Below are positions 12,330 through 23,317 of a DNA stretch of 64,000 bases, piece by piece. Each line of letters starts with the position of its first letter. Within the stretch, counting starts at the first letter, position 1. This stretch comes from Deinandra increscens subsp. villosa (Eukaryota > Streptophyta > Magnoliopsida > Asterales > Asteraceae), in contig JBCNJP010000003.1 in NCBI GenBank assembly GCA_039602395.1, positions 32,267,392-32,331,391 of the forward strand, given 5' to 3'. The notes below the pieces were generated by a model. It did not search any database. It worked only from the letters and a program-made list of their open reading frames with translations, and had not been told where the DNA came from. The position numbers and the translations under genes are program-made.

Positions 12330-13380
12330 TATTGCTCTACAATTACTGAGCAATTTTTGGCTCAATAGTTCCTTTTTGTCGTATTTTTCTTGATTTTTAT
12401 GACATGTACTTCGGGGGTTCAGGAAAATGTGAAAGGAGAGCAATAAATAGATTAGATGGAGAAAATTGGAAAACTTCTAAGACTTTATATATTTAAGTTA
12501 CTTCTTTGGACTTGTTATGTTTTCTTTTGAACCTCGTTTCAGATTTTAAGTATTTTGGATTGTGGCTATCTTTGTTTATTGTATGAGTGACACGTCAGCC
12601 CTATTCGAGTTGGTGTGTTACAATGTAGTCTTCTCTAGCAGTACATACTGCTTTAGGTGTTGTGCCTTGGGAGACAGACAAGCTCTCGTGTGAAGACTTA
12701 AAATCTGTTTTAAGGGACCCTTGTTAAACACAAATGCTTAGCCATAGCTGTCAACATTATTTGTTCATACTTGTAGCATTGGAGACTATAAGAAGATTTT
12801 GTTAAAGAAACTAGCTTGAAGACCCGTTGGTTTAAATCTATTTACGTTTTTGTAATGTTATTTTTCATCATTTTGTTCAGTTTTGTCTACTATATTCTGC
12901 CTATATATTTCTCATGTAAATAACGAGAATTTGACCCGTCCGCGCGTTGCGGCGGGCAATTCGTAGTGTAGGTCGTTATATATGTGTTCCATCAAAGTTT
13001 GGTTAATAGTTGAAAGTAAAAGGACAGTTGTCCATTCTTCATCCAGTTTCAATAGACAAAAGTTGGTACATTGCTTACAAAATGACTCATGTTATCTATC
13101 TGCTTAAACATCCACTTTGTCTTCAAAGGTGTGTTCAACCACTTGCTATTCTTCTTTGTCCAAAATCTATGGGCCCACCAATTTCAACCTATTTGTATGA
13201 TCACTATCACATTTGTTATACATATCTACTTCACCCATACAAAAGCAAGTTGCAACCAAATCTGAACAGACGAAAAGAAATGCAATTTTTTATAAAATTT
13301 CGTGAACTTCAAACTAACGATTACCAACAAAAATGAATAAATTTTCCAATCTATCTGAATTATAAAATGCTTAAGAGAAG
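12330..13380. other. spacer with copia-LTR-like and hairpin relics
   Basis: 12655-12740 shares the pattern CCTGGGAACAG...TCTGTTTAAGGG...AAACACA with 8825-8880 of the copia LTR, suggesting an old related LTR piece. 12936-12959 contains a GC-rich hairpin CCCGTCCGC...GCGGCGGG of the kind seen near Helitron 3' ends, but without a clean CTRR terminus. A plus frame at 13010-13336 has no recognisable features. Confidence 0.3.
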
Positions 13381-13394
13381 CAGAACTTTCATAC

Positions 13395-16300
13395 CTGAGG
13401 ATCTATGGACTTCTTTCCCAAACTTCTGATTGGCTTTGTGAGCAAATTCTTTAATAACATAATCATACCTGAAGCTGATTAAAGATTAAAATTATAGTCT
13501 TTCTATAGCTTCATCTTAAACTACTTTCATATTTAGCTTTGAATTTTTTATCTCATGAAGCTGATTACCAACCGATAATAGGCATTCGTATGTATATTCG
13601 CAAAGAATCTAGAACAAACATTTACCAAATAAAAGCTTGAAATATCAAGCTTGGTTGATACTTTAAACCCTGTAGTTGATATTAATATTAATCAAGAACA
13701 AACATGTGTTATGCCAATCACCTAATCGTCTTCTTATCATTCGATTGTAAATTAGTAATATCATCATATTCAACCCAAGCAGTTGTTTAACTAACAAATT
13801 CTTTAATAGCATAATCATACCTGATTAATAGCTTGCAATGTAAAACCAAATCCAAAAGTGGACTGAATTATAACTAATGAATAATTCAAAGTTTTTATTT
13901 TACCTGAAACTGTCCTGAGTTCACAGCCAAAATGAAATACTTGTTGCGACCTACCTAACTAAAAAACGACCAAAAACAATGATTCTAACTAAAGCATTTA
14001 AAAAGTGCTACATCTATTTGAAAAAAAAATCTACGAATATCACAGAAAACATTTGCTAAATATATGCAAAAGAAAAGTATGGTTTACGTCCCCTATAAAA
14101 ATCCAATATAAAAAGAACAAAGTTAGTATTATGTAATTTTTAAATTTTATAATATGGATCATATTATCGGCTACCTTCTGTTCTATTTTGTTTCTGCATA
14201 AATTTTTCTAAAGAAATATAATTATTTGTTTCATCACATTTCATAATTACTTTCCTAAGCTCATATGTAATGTAATCTACAACTTAAACATCTTTAATTG
14301 CATCTGTAGCATTTAATTACAAACATTGTTGTTAGATCAACTTCATAAATGATATCCAACATAGAAAAACATCAAAAAAATCTTAGCTATGGACCATACC
14401 TGGGTACTTACATTCTCAAGTCTTGTAATATATGTTTTCAAGTGGTCACTATGCAAAATAACCCGTATTAAATGCTTTAGAGAACGACTGCTCATGACAA
14501 ACACAAAGCTCCAGGTTTTGAACACCTACTTTTGAGAGGAGTCCTACTTGAAGTAAAAAATAATCTGCAAGAGTAATAATAATAATAACTATTAATATGT
14601 GAACAAAAATTACCAGGTAAAGAGAGAGTAGAGGTCACGTTTTCGACCCGCTCATTTGTTTTAATTCTAATAGAATTACAGAAACCTTAAACTCTGCAAA
14701 TAATAATATATGCTATAGACAGAAATAAATCTATCTAGCAGCACACCTTTTATGATGATGGTAATCGTCTAAATTTAGGGTTTCCACCAACTCATGCCAT
14801 TATTGTGGTATCCCTCCAGGAACATCAAACTCCATTGATTTCCCAATCATGTATTTTTCAGTTTTGATGCCTTTGTAGATGTTGGAGTGAGCATTGAAAA
14901 AAATAGTTGTATGTGCTTTCCTTCTTAGTCTTATGGTACTTGAACAAAATATTTTTTATAGGTGCAGGAACTTGCAAGAGATTGTGATACCTCTTCCTTT
15001 TCTTTGCTCCTCTTTGAGGATGCTTTGTTGTCAAAAACAAAAGGAAAAAAATGATCAACAGAGAATAGAAGATAGAATCACAGTGTACATATTGTAGTAT
15101 AGTAATCTTAAACAACATAATAACATTTGTGACGTTCGAAACATAATGCCACTAAGCCCACAGCAAGCGTGCGCAAAGACTGCATACATATGACATCAAA
15201 ACCAACCAAAGAAGATCAAAATTGTTGTCAGGTCTGTAAATCCTCTTTCATCTTGTAAATCCTCAAAGTAACACCTTATAAAACAGGAGCAGATTTTTTT
15301 TCCAATAGTTGAAAACTTGAGATACATATGGTTAGTGAATATACTACATGAACAAAACAATGGAAGTAAATCAGAACTTTGAGTCATAAATATAAACAAA
15401 CAGCAGGTATGTTACTTTTCATAGATAAACAAACAACTTGTGAAGTCATCCATCTTTAGTATCCAAATATGCCATGCCCACTTAAAGAAAACATACCTAG
15501 TTGTTGAAAGCCCCAACTAAATCAAAAGATATGAATATCTGATTAGTAACATGTATGAAACCTGGAATAATAAACCTCGAATTAGAAGGTTCAACTTTTT
15601 CCCTACAAAAAAATTAAGAAAAGTTGCCGATGATTAGATGAAAAGATTATGTATTATCCGATGATGAATGCAGAAGACCAGAATGATGATATCGCAAAGA
15701 CCATTGAGAGTTCAATCCCTTTCTTAGGGGCCTGTGATAGTATGTGAACCATAAATCACTAAAAAAATTCATTGACTATTTATTACCTACTTAAAAGTTA
15801 AAACATACAATCTTTATGAATGTATGTTACATATAACTTTTAAAATGTTTTTTTTAATTCAGATCCTATCAAGCAAAATGCAGGACTGGACAACCAAACT
15901 TATGTCTTAGTTTATTAATATGTGAACTTTGAATATTTGAAAATGTATATCTAAAAACAATACATTTATAAACCAAACTAAGTTGAAGGATAACACAAAT
16001 TCTTAATCCGCCCCACGTAAATCTCATTTCTAAATTGATGCAATTCATATAAAAGAACCAAGAATTTTCAAGGGAGGGGAACAAACTATTACTAAAGCCA
16101 TGGGAAAATAGAAAAAAAAACAAAGTGTATTGATCACTATAGCTATTAACATACGTAGATTGTTGAGGATGGGTTTCACATGCGGAACATCTCGATCGGA
16201 TCTAGCAATCTGCAAAATAAAATGTCAAAACAAAGAACAGAGCTAAATTACATTAGGTTTACTTATAAACAAAACCCTATAAAACCCTAATTCACGACTC

Positions 16301-16524
16301 ATTTCTTCTACATTCACCCCGCTCGTAAACCCTAAAATCAGCAAACAAAGAGTTGATCTACCTACAACGAAACAACAAAATCAAAGCCCTAGAGCTAAAC
16401 CCAGATATGGAACAAACCTGATGTGGAGAAAGAGATCCGATTCGATCGAGAGCAGGCAAAACCCTATTAGTCGCCGGCACCGGATAATCTCAGACCATCC
16501 ACCATCGTCGTTGTTGTCCATCAT
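13395..16524 (-). CDS. unidentified spliced gene or gene fragment
   Basis: Several intron-exon junctions line up on the minus strand. A leader exon ends at 16418 (CAG/GTTTGTT); it holds an ATG at 16524, but that frame does not stay open into the next exon. Exon 16209-16155 is bordered by TTTTGCAG and GTATGT and reads HQIARSDRDVPHVKPILNNL. Exon 14525-14412 runs from GTAG to GTAAGT, 38 codons, including LKHLIRVILHSDHLKTYI. Exon 13468-13395 runs from CAG to GTATGA and includes YDYVIKEFAHKANQKFGKEV. A CT-rich 5' region lies upstream. I do not recognise the product. Exons are certainly missing from this model, and it could be a captured gene fragment rather than a working gene. Confidence 0.4.
13785..13820 (-). 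repeat. partial duplicate of the 13433-13468 exon start
   Basis: The acceptor and first codons CAG/GTATGATTATG.TATTAAAG are repeated here, about 350 bp upstream in transcript order, and then run into a stop. This is a decayed exon duplication within the unidentified gene. Confidence 0.55.
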
Positions 16525-16587
16525 CCACCGTCACCGTTTCTCATCAATCTCGAAGAGGAGTAGGTGGAAGAAAGAGTATTTGTTTGC

Positions 16588-16733
16588 TGCTAGTGGTTTT
16601 GAGGAAAAACATATTGCGAGAGAAAGAGTGAGAGAAGGTAAAGAGGAGGAGACGGTGGTGTGCTAGTGGTTTTGAGGAAAAACAGTTTGTGAGAGAGAGA
16701 GTGAGAGAAGGTAAAGAGGAGGAGACGGTGGTA
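16588..16733. repeat. 73-bp tandem duplication
   Basis: Two adjacent units (16588-16660, 16661-16733) beginning TGCTAGTGGTTTTGAGG and ending GAGGAGACGGTGGT, with few differences. On the minus strand they form a CT-rich tract just upstream of the putative first exon, so they may modulate its promoter or leader. Confidence 0.85.
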
Positions 16734-16945
16734 ATGAAAAATATGTGGGTAGGGACTAAAGTGTAAAAGGAGTAAAAATTATGTGGCCAAAACCTAAGAA
16801 TCCTAAAGTTAACTATTCAACTTCCAATTTATATTGTATTATATATAAATAAGAGTATCATTATTGTATTTTCTTATTTATTTGAATAAAAAGAGAAACA
16901 TAATTCCTACAAACTTAAAACACGTTGCATGAAAATTATTCATAC

Positions 16946-17598
16946 AATTTTAAAACATTATTACTAAGGATTTTGGGTTCATCAAATGGTGAACTAAATA
17001 TTATTTGGGATTTTCGTTAAAACCATACAATTTTTTTTATTTTTTATTTTTTTTTTTTGGAAAACACCTTGGTTTATTGGATTTTCAAAGGTTAAAGTAC
17101 AATTATACATTCTTAATACCTTGTTACAAGACAATTGGTTTGATTTAAACATTTGGGTTTGTTAACGTTTAGGTAATCGTTTTATTTTATCTAACATTGT
17201 TATTAGAAATGGTTTATGAATTTTAAAACCTTATTATTAAGGATTTTGGGTTCATGAAATGGTGAATTAAAAATGATCTGGGATTTTCGTTAAAACCTTA
17301 CAAATTTTTTATTTTTTTTAATGGAAAACACCTTGGTTTATTGGATTTTCAAAGGTTGAAGTACAATTATACATTTTAAGCCACTAATTTTATTTATGTA
17401 TATACCTCCTCCATGAATTATAATGATCTCTCCTCTGAAATTAATAGTTGAGATTTTGTTCATAAAAGTTCTCAAAACAAAAAGTTCTCTAATAAACTTA
17501 ACTCTACAAGACAATTGGTTTGATTTAAACATTTGGGTGTGTTTAACAGTTAGGTAATCATTTTATCTATCTAACATTGTTATTAGAAATGGTTTATG
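16946..17598. repeat. 273-bp tandem duplication, second copy interrupted
   Basis: Copy 1 (16946-17218) and copy 2 (17219-17598) both begin AATTTTAAAAC.TTATTA and end GTTATTAGAAATGG. Copy 2 carries an extra block of about 107 bp near 17380-17507 that copy 1 lacks. The block is not flanked by a clear duplication, so its origin is open. Confidence 0.7.
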
Positions 17599-17650
17599 TA
17601 TCAACCATTTGCAACTGAAAAAAACGACATGTGTAATCATTATTAAAGTC

Positions 17651-17864
17651 ATTTTCGGATGTCTACAAGCGTCACATGCACAAGATTTCCTCAGGGTTAT
17701 CCCTATTAACGGGTTGGGCTAGCACATGTCACCAGTGGAATACCGGCCTATTCTCAAATATCGCCTTATGATTCTCATTTTCCCGACAGATGAGAAATGC
17801 CCCGTTTGCCGCAAGGCGTGTTTGGATTCATTTGGGGAGCATGCCGTCCATTGCAGAGAGCTAC
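17651..17864 (+). pseudogene. 5' part of split CCHC/PAD-D endonuclease-like pseudogene
   Basis: The frame reads HAQDFL...GLG, then TAG (17720-17722), then SPVEYRPILKYRLM and a zinc-binding segment CPVCRKACLDSFGEHAVHC (CX2C, then HX3C). It is cut at 17864 by LTR sequence X and resumes in the same frame at 32055 once one copy of the AGCTAC duplication is removed. In R2-like non-LTR retrotransposons a CCHC knuckle precedes a restriction-like endonuclease, and this order is the same. The in-frame TAG and the 14-kb insertion make it a pseudogene. Confidence 0.75.
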
Positions 17865-18973
17865 TGTCACACCCCAGACAAAGGATTGGGTGTGAGCGAG
17901 ATGGAATCATAGTCACAGATATACAGAACAACTACTACTAAATTTAAACATTAATTAAAACATAATATCATTAATTGTTACAGTGAAAAGAGTGGTAAAC
18001 GATATTGTCTTACATTTGAACTTTAAAAGTCAAGTTTCGTTATTGAAAACATAAACTAGTTACTTAGGATATATAGGGACTAAGACTCCAACGAAGCAGG
18101 TCTGAATATAAAGGCGAAGTCCCATTTGCACAGCTTCCATGATCAGCTTAATTACCTGAGAAATCATGAGTTTAAAAGGTCAACATAAAGTTGGTGAGGT
18201 TCACAGGTTTAGGACTCGATAGTAAGATTGTAAAACAGTTTTCAGAATACTTAAATGTTACGTTGGATTACTATTACTATTGTAGTTGTATGATCTCACA
18301 TGAACCTTGACTTAAATACTACCCGTTTACCCACCCATGGTATCCTCGCCCGAGAGATACCGAACAGAGCAGAATAACTGACGCGTACCCCAAGACAATA
18401 ACCGGAAGTCAGAATTGGAGCTACCAATCGGGGCAAGGTTGTCAACCCGAATAGATCTATTCACTAGCTATCGTTTCGAGTAGAACTAATTGAAATCAAC
18501 TAATGGTGGGATTCAGTTGTACTAACGTTTATAACGATAAAGTACCAATTGTGGGAAATCAGTAAGAGAACAAATAGTCATACGGCTAATAGTAGACCAT
18601 AACATTAAGTTAAAACATTTTATCAGTTCATGATTTGTCCCCCATAAGTGTAAAAACAGTTATAAAGAAAGGGGTCGTGAAACTCACTTGATTCAGTGGT
18701 GATGATGGATTGCCGAGTGGCAACTAGCAAGTAAAGTCCTAATAAAACATAAGACAATCATGCATAAGGGTCCACATAATCATTTGTGTAACGAACGTTA
18801 CCCAAATGATACCGGTTAAGTCTTGACGTATAATCCTGTTTGTAGCGTTTTGAAAACCCGTTAGTTAATCAGTTTAAAATCAGTAAATGCAAACGTTCAG
18901 GTATAGAAGCATTTATATAAATAAATACACGGAATGAACATGCGATAACATATCATGAAGACCAGTTCAATCA
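17865..18973 (-). mobile_element. LTR sequence X, left part
   Basis: Starts TGTCACACCCC right after AGCTAC and carries the shared boxes at 18180-18205 and 18671-18690. It is interrupted at 18973 by gypsy element Y and continues at 29017. With its right part it makes about 4.1 kb bounded by AGCTAC (17859-17864 and 32053-32058). No pol or second LTR is visible, so a long solo LTR is the simplest reading. A one-base ambiguity in the terminus leaves the duplication as GCTAC or AGCTAC. Confidence 0.7.
18969..18973. repeat. target site duplication AATCA (left)
   Basis: Matches 29017-29021 exactly. It is the 5-bp duplication expected of a gypsy integrase and proves that 18974-29016 is one insertion unit. 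Confidence 0.9.
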
Positions 18974-21553
18974 TGTCACACCCCCAAATAACCACTAACG
19001 GAGTTTATACCGTTAAGGGGTGCGAGCAAACCAGGACCACAACCATTAGTTACAAATACTAAACGAATCAGAGTAAGTCCAAATATTTATCATAAAATGA
19101 AGTCTCAAAATACGCAGCGGAAAAATATATCGTCTTAGCACTAACCACGTGCTTTACAAATCAGTGTTTTAAATTCCCAATTAAGTTTAACCAAAAATAA
19201 AAGTCTTCATTTGCCATGCCAACCTGCTCCGGAATACTCCTCAGCGATCTGCAAAAGTTTAAACCACGCAAGTGTCAACCTAACGGTTGGTGAGTTCACA
19301 GTGGGCTTGTCACGCAGTGGCCCGGTCTCATAATCATAATTGTGTCAACATGTACTTATGTAATATTTATTTGTGAAAAGCAATGCCCTGTAATGTCCAA
19401 AATCATAGTAACGTGGTTTAGAAATATTAATGTCCGTAACATACGTTATCGGGTATGAACTAGTTGTGTATAGTTAAAGTGCTCAACCGATATCGCGGGT
19501 AGCTAATCCGTTGTTCCATGCACTAAGGAAGTTTGTACCAAAGCTGACTAATATTGTAGTGGCAGTGCCATCATGTTTTGCGGACCTACGTCATCGCGGA
19601 TTTGCCTCCCCCGTGTCCTCTCGGGATCACGGTCAGATAGGCTGATATTGTACCTCCGTGCACTCCCCGTGCCACGGGGCGGAGTTTGTCAAACTCCAGT
19701 AGATCTACCCAACATCCCCTCGCTTTACAATTAATGGTACAATTTAGTTGAGGACTTTTTCAGTTATAAGGCAATCCTTAGAAATCATGTGATATCATGT
19801 GGTTTAGACTTTAACCTACACTAGCCATATTAAAACGGTTTTCCTTTGGGTTCTCATGAATCCCGAAAATACTACCAGTTTCGTTTTAGAAATAGTTGTT
19901 TAAGTATTTCACAAGTGTCTCCCATAAAACACTTCAAGTTCATCAAGTGGGTGCCGAGCACTCCTAAGTTTTCAAGTTCATCAGAGAGGTGCATAGCACT
20001 CTTAAGGTTGTCAGCATTGTTTTCCATTAAGTTATTCAGTGTGACCCAACCGGGTTCACGGTAAATGGGTTAGTGACACTCACCTTTGGTTGCACTGCTA
20101 CACTTGCTAAGTAATCCAAGTATTGTTTGCTTATCGAAGACCTAAGAACACGTTTAGGTCTTAAGTATTAGTTTTGGTGTCTAATCTTTAACTTAACGTC
20201 ACTATGGCCCATAACATAGCACGTTGGAACTACGACACGACATACCGACACACGACACCGATGGTTGATCATAAACAAGGGTTCACATAACACAGAAATC
20301 AAAGCATGTTTCATCATTGCATAATCATGTAAATCGTGGCATAGCATTCAAACAAGTTGCACAAGTTGGGTTTTGGTCAGATCACAGTTTCGCTAGACAG
20401 TGTCGCTACACAGTTTCGCTATGTGCACGGGCAGCATTTTCGCTAGGGAATACCCGATGACACAGTTTCGCTAGGCTAGTTTCGCCCGAAACTGCTGACG
20501 CAGTTTCGCTAGCCTAGTTTCGCTTGAAACTGGTTTGAACTTTCGTTCAGGTTGGTTCGCTCGGTAGTTTCGTTCGAGCAGGTCTACTTGGTTTACACGG
20601 CGACACTACAGTTTCGCTCCATAGTGTCGCTGGATGAAGATATACATAATTTCGCTAAGTAATTTCGCCCAGAGAACTTCACAGTTTCGCTAGTCGCGAA
20701 AAACACACAAATCAGTCCAAAAATCAATCTAACAGCCTCCATACTTCATGTAATTCAATATCTAGCATGCATAATCATTTACTAACATCATAGAAGCAGT
20801 TTTAACACCTTAAACATGGATTTTCACATTCAAATCACCAAAAACACATTTTAAACATAAAATGACCTAAATAGCATAAATCTTCATTATGGTTGGTTTT
20901 CAAACGTAAAGTTACAGACTTTATGATGGATCTAGCCTTCCTAAGCATTATCACAGAAGCATACACGATTTCATGAAGGTTTGGGCATGCTTTAAGGTAA
21001 AACACCAAGAAAACACATAAAAGGCTCATGGGGCTTACGATTTGGTCTTGGATTCGAATGGATGAGATGTGATGATGGTCCTTTGGTGGTTTTCTCGGCT
21101 GGCCAGAGATCTCGAGTGAGCAGATGAGAGTGGTGTGTGTTTTGTGTGAAATGAGGCAAAAAATGGGATCTCTAGGGTTTTATGTTATTATATATCAGGG
21201 GCTAGTTTCGCTGGTCAGTTTCGCTGGCCAGGCGAAACTGGCTCTGAACTCGTGCAAGTCAAATGATTTAGCCGACTACCGGGCGACACTGTAGTTTCGC
21301 CCTGTAGTTTCGCTGGCAACCAAAAAGGGCAATTTTTCATTTTATTCTTAGTACTAAATCATGCGTTTAAATCACATTGCACATAATGACAATAAATAAA
21401 TAAACACATAACACATATGGACGGGTTCGGTGATCAACCAAAGGTAGTGGACGTATTCGGCCTAGTTAAGCATTAGTTACTAAGTTAACACTTATAACGT
21501 AACTAACGGAGTTTGTCTAACGGAAGTTAACCTTGGAATTCTCGGATGTCACA
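18974..21553 (-). mobile_element. element Y 3' LTR (2580 bp)
   Basis: Reads TGTGACATCC...GGGTGTGACA on the minus strand and abuts the AATCA duplication. It contains a TATA box (21188-21194), two clusters of TTTCGC motifs (20384-20697, 21203-21322), and a donor/acceptor-like pair (AAAG/GTGAGT at 20087-20078, TTTTGCAG/AT at 19256-19248). Confidence 0.92.
20384..20697. repeat. TTTCGC motif cluster in 3' LTR
   Basis: More than a dozen close variants of AGTTTCGCT (also TGTCGCT, TTTCGTTC and inverse GAAACT/GCGACACT) in about 310 bp, irregularly spaced, in both orientations. A second small cluster is at 21203-21322. The same array is in the 5' LTR at 27847-28160. Function unknown. Confidence 0.8.
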
Positions 21554-21712
21554 TCATCCCCTTGCAAATGGAATTTTCGTCCCAAAAATTATTCTTGCGT
21601 TGTAGCGTTCGCAGCCTCGGCTGTCGTCGTTGCTGCTGTTGCTGGGGAAAGAAAGCAAAAGTTTTAGGGTCGCCACATCCTCCTCCTGTTAAAGGAATTT
21701 TGGTCCCCAAAA
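21554..21712 (-). promoter_or_regulatory. element Y polypurine tract, duplicated
   Basis: The terminal tract (minus: GCAAGGGGATGA) abuts the 3' LTR at 21554-21564. A second, related block (21670-21712: CGCCACATCCTCCTCCTG with TTTTGGTCCCCAAAATT) lies right after the pol stop. Both have the pattern CACATC-pyrimidine tract-GGAATTTTNGTCCC, as do 3085-3125 and 3183-3225 in the first gypsy remnant. Confidence 0.65.
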
Positions 21713-23317
21713 TTAAATCGTACCTTGAGTTTCCGTGGACGTTTGCCCGAACAAGTGAGGATACTTTTTCTTCATCTGGTCCTCTCGTTCCCATGTATAT
21801 TCAGGTCCACGCTTTGAGTTCCATCGAACCTTGACGATCGGAATCTTGCTACGTTTGAGGGCTTTCTCCTCGCGTCCCATGATTTCTACCGGTTGCTCAA
21901 TAAATCTCAAATGTTCATCAATTTCCAATTCCTCCAAAGGAGTTATTTCGGTGTCTTCAGCCAGACATTTCTTTAGGTTAGAAACGTGAAACACGTTGTG
22001 AACTCCATCGAGTTCAGCAGGGAGTCGTAATCGGTAGGCCACCGGGCCTACTTCCCCGATGATTTCAAATGGACCGATATAGCGAGGATTCAGCTTTCCA
22101 CGCTTTCCGAAGCGTATCACGCCCTTCCAGGGAGATACCTTCAATAGTACCTTGTCGCCTACCTCGAACTTCAAAGGCTTACGGCGTTTGTCGGCATAGC
22201 TCTTTTGCCTGTCACGTGCTGCGGCTATCCGCTTTCTGATTTGAATAATTCGTTCAGTCGTATCATGAATGATTTCCGGTCCAGTGAGTCCTTTCTCACC
22301 CGTTTCGGCCCAACACACGGGCGATCTACATTTTCTGCCATAAAGAGCTTCAAAAGGTGCTGCACCAATGCTCGTATGATAGCTGTTGTTGTAGGAGAAC
22401 TCCACCAACAGAAGATGAGTCTCCCAATCTTTACCAAAGTCGAGAACGCAAGCTCGGAGCATGTCTTCCAAAGTTTGAATAGTTCGTTCCGTCTGACCAT
22501 CGGTCTGCGGGTGATAAGCTGTACTCATATCCAGTCTGGTTCCCAGTGCTTCTTGCATAGATTGCCACAATTGGGAAGTAAATCGAGGATCTCGATCGGA
22601 GATAATGGTCTTAGGAACTCCATGCCGTGCCACAATTCGGTCAATGTACAGCTTTGTTAACTTATCCATGTTGTCAGTTTCCCTCATTGGAATAAAGTGT
22701 GCAGATCTGGTTAATCGATCAATGATAACCCAAATCGCATCCGGTCGATTCGATCGATGTGGTAGTCCCGTTACGAAATCCATGGAGATATCCTCCCATT
22801 TCCATTCTGGGATCTTTGGTTGCTGTAATAGCCCAGAAGGCTTTTGGTACTCAATTTTAACTCTTGAGCATGTTAAACATCTAGCCACATATCTCGCAAT
22901 GTCGGCTTTCATATTCGGCCACCAATACAAGTTCTTCAAATCTTGGTACATTTTATCCGATCCAGGGTGCACCGAATACGTTGACTTGTGAGCCTCATCC
23001 ATCACGAGCTCACGGAGATTTCCAAGTAAAGGAACCCAAATTCTGTCATTGTAATATCTGAGTCCGTCGGACTTAATTTCGGAGTTTCCATCCACCCCTC
23101 GCAGTGCTTCAGCTGCGAAATTTTCTTCTCTTAGAGCTTCTCGTTGGGCATCGCGGATCCGATCCGGCAATCCCGTGTGAATGGTAAGTTGCAGCGCTCG
23201 TACTCGTCGAGGCTTTTCGTACTCTTTGCGGCTTAAGGCGTCGGCCACAACATTGGCTTTTCCCGGGTGATACTTAATCGCTAAGTCATAATCATTCAGT
23301 AGCTCGACCCACCGTCG
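21713..23317 (-). pseudogene. element Y pol: RNase H end, integrase, chromodomain-like tail
   Basis: Continues in the gag-pol frame after the TAA at 23318-23320. Counting from the Met at 23248: VADALSRK-type linker; integrase zinc finger with H87, H94, C124 and C127; core with D157 (SMDFVTGLP), D218 (ISDRDPRF) and E254 (DGQTERT); then a GKLNPRYIGPFEI domain; and a chromodomain-like segment near 450-500 containing VKVRWNSK and YTWEREDQM. All catalytic residues are intact. The tail would direct integration to particular chromatin in chromoviruses. Separation from RT by a stop makes production of a full polyprotein unlikely without suppression. Confidence 0.9.

Noticed and set aside
12936..12975. 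Helitron 3' end
   Set aside because: The hairpin is good, but the expected CTRR terminus reads GTAG, so it is kept only as a remark.
14858..15118. Overlapping ORFs on both strands
   Set aside because: No motif and no splice support; they lie in a likely intron of the unidentified gene.
20384..20697. CRISPR-like array
   Set aside because: Motif spacing is irregular, the units are too short, both orientations occur, and the sequence lies in an LTR of a plant element.
19250..21553. A shorter 2304-bp LTR (TGCAAAAG...TCACA) for element Y
   Set aside because: It would give mismatched flanks at 19245, whereas 18974 gives a perfect AATCA duplication.
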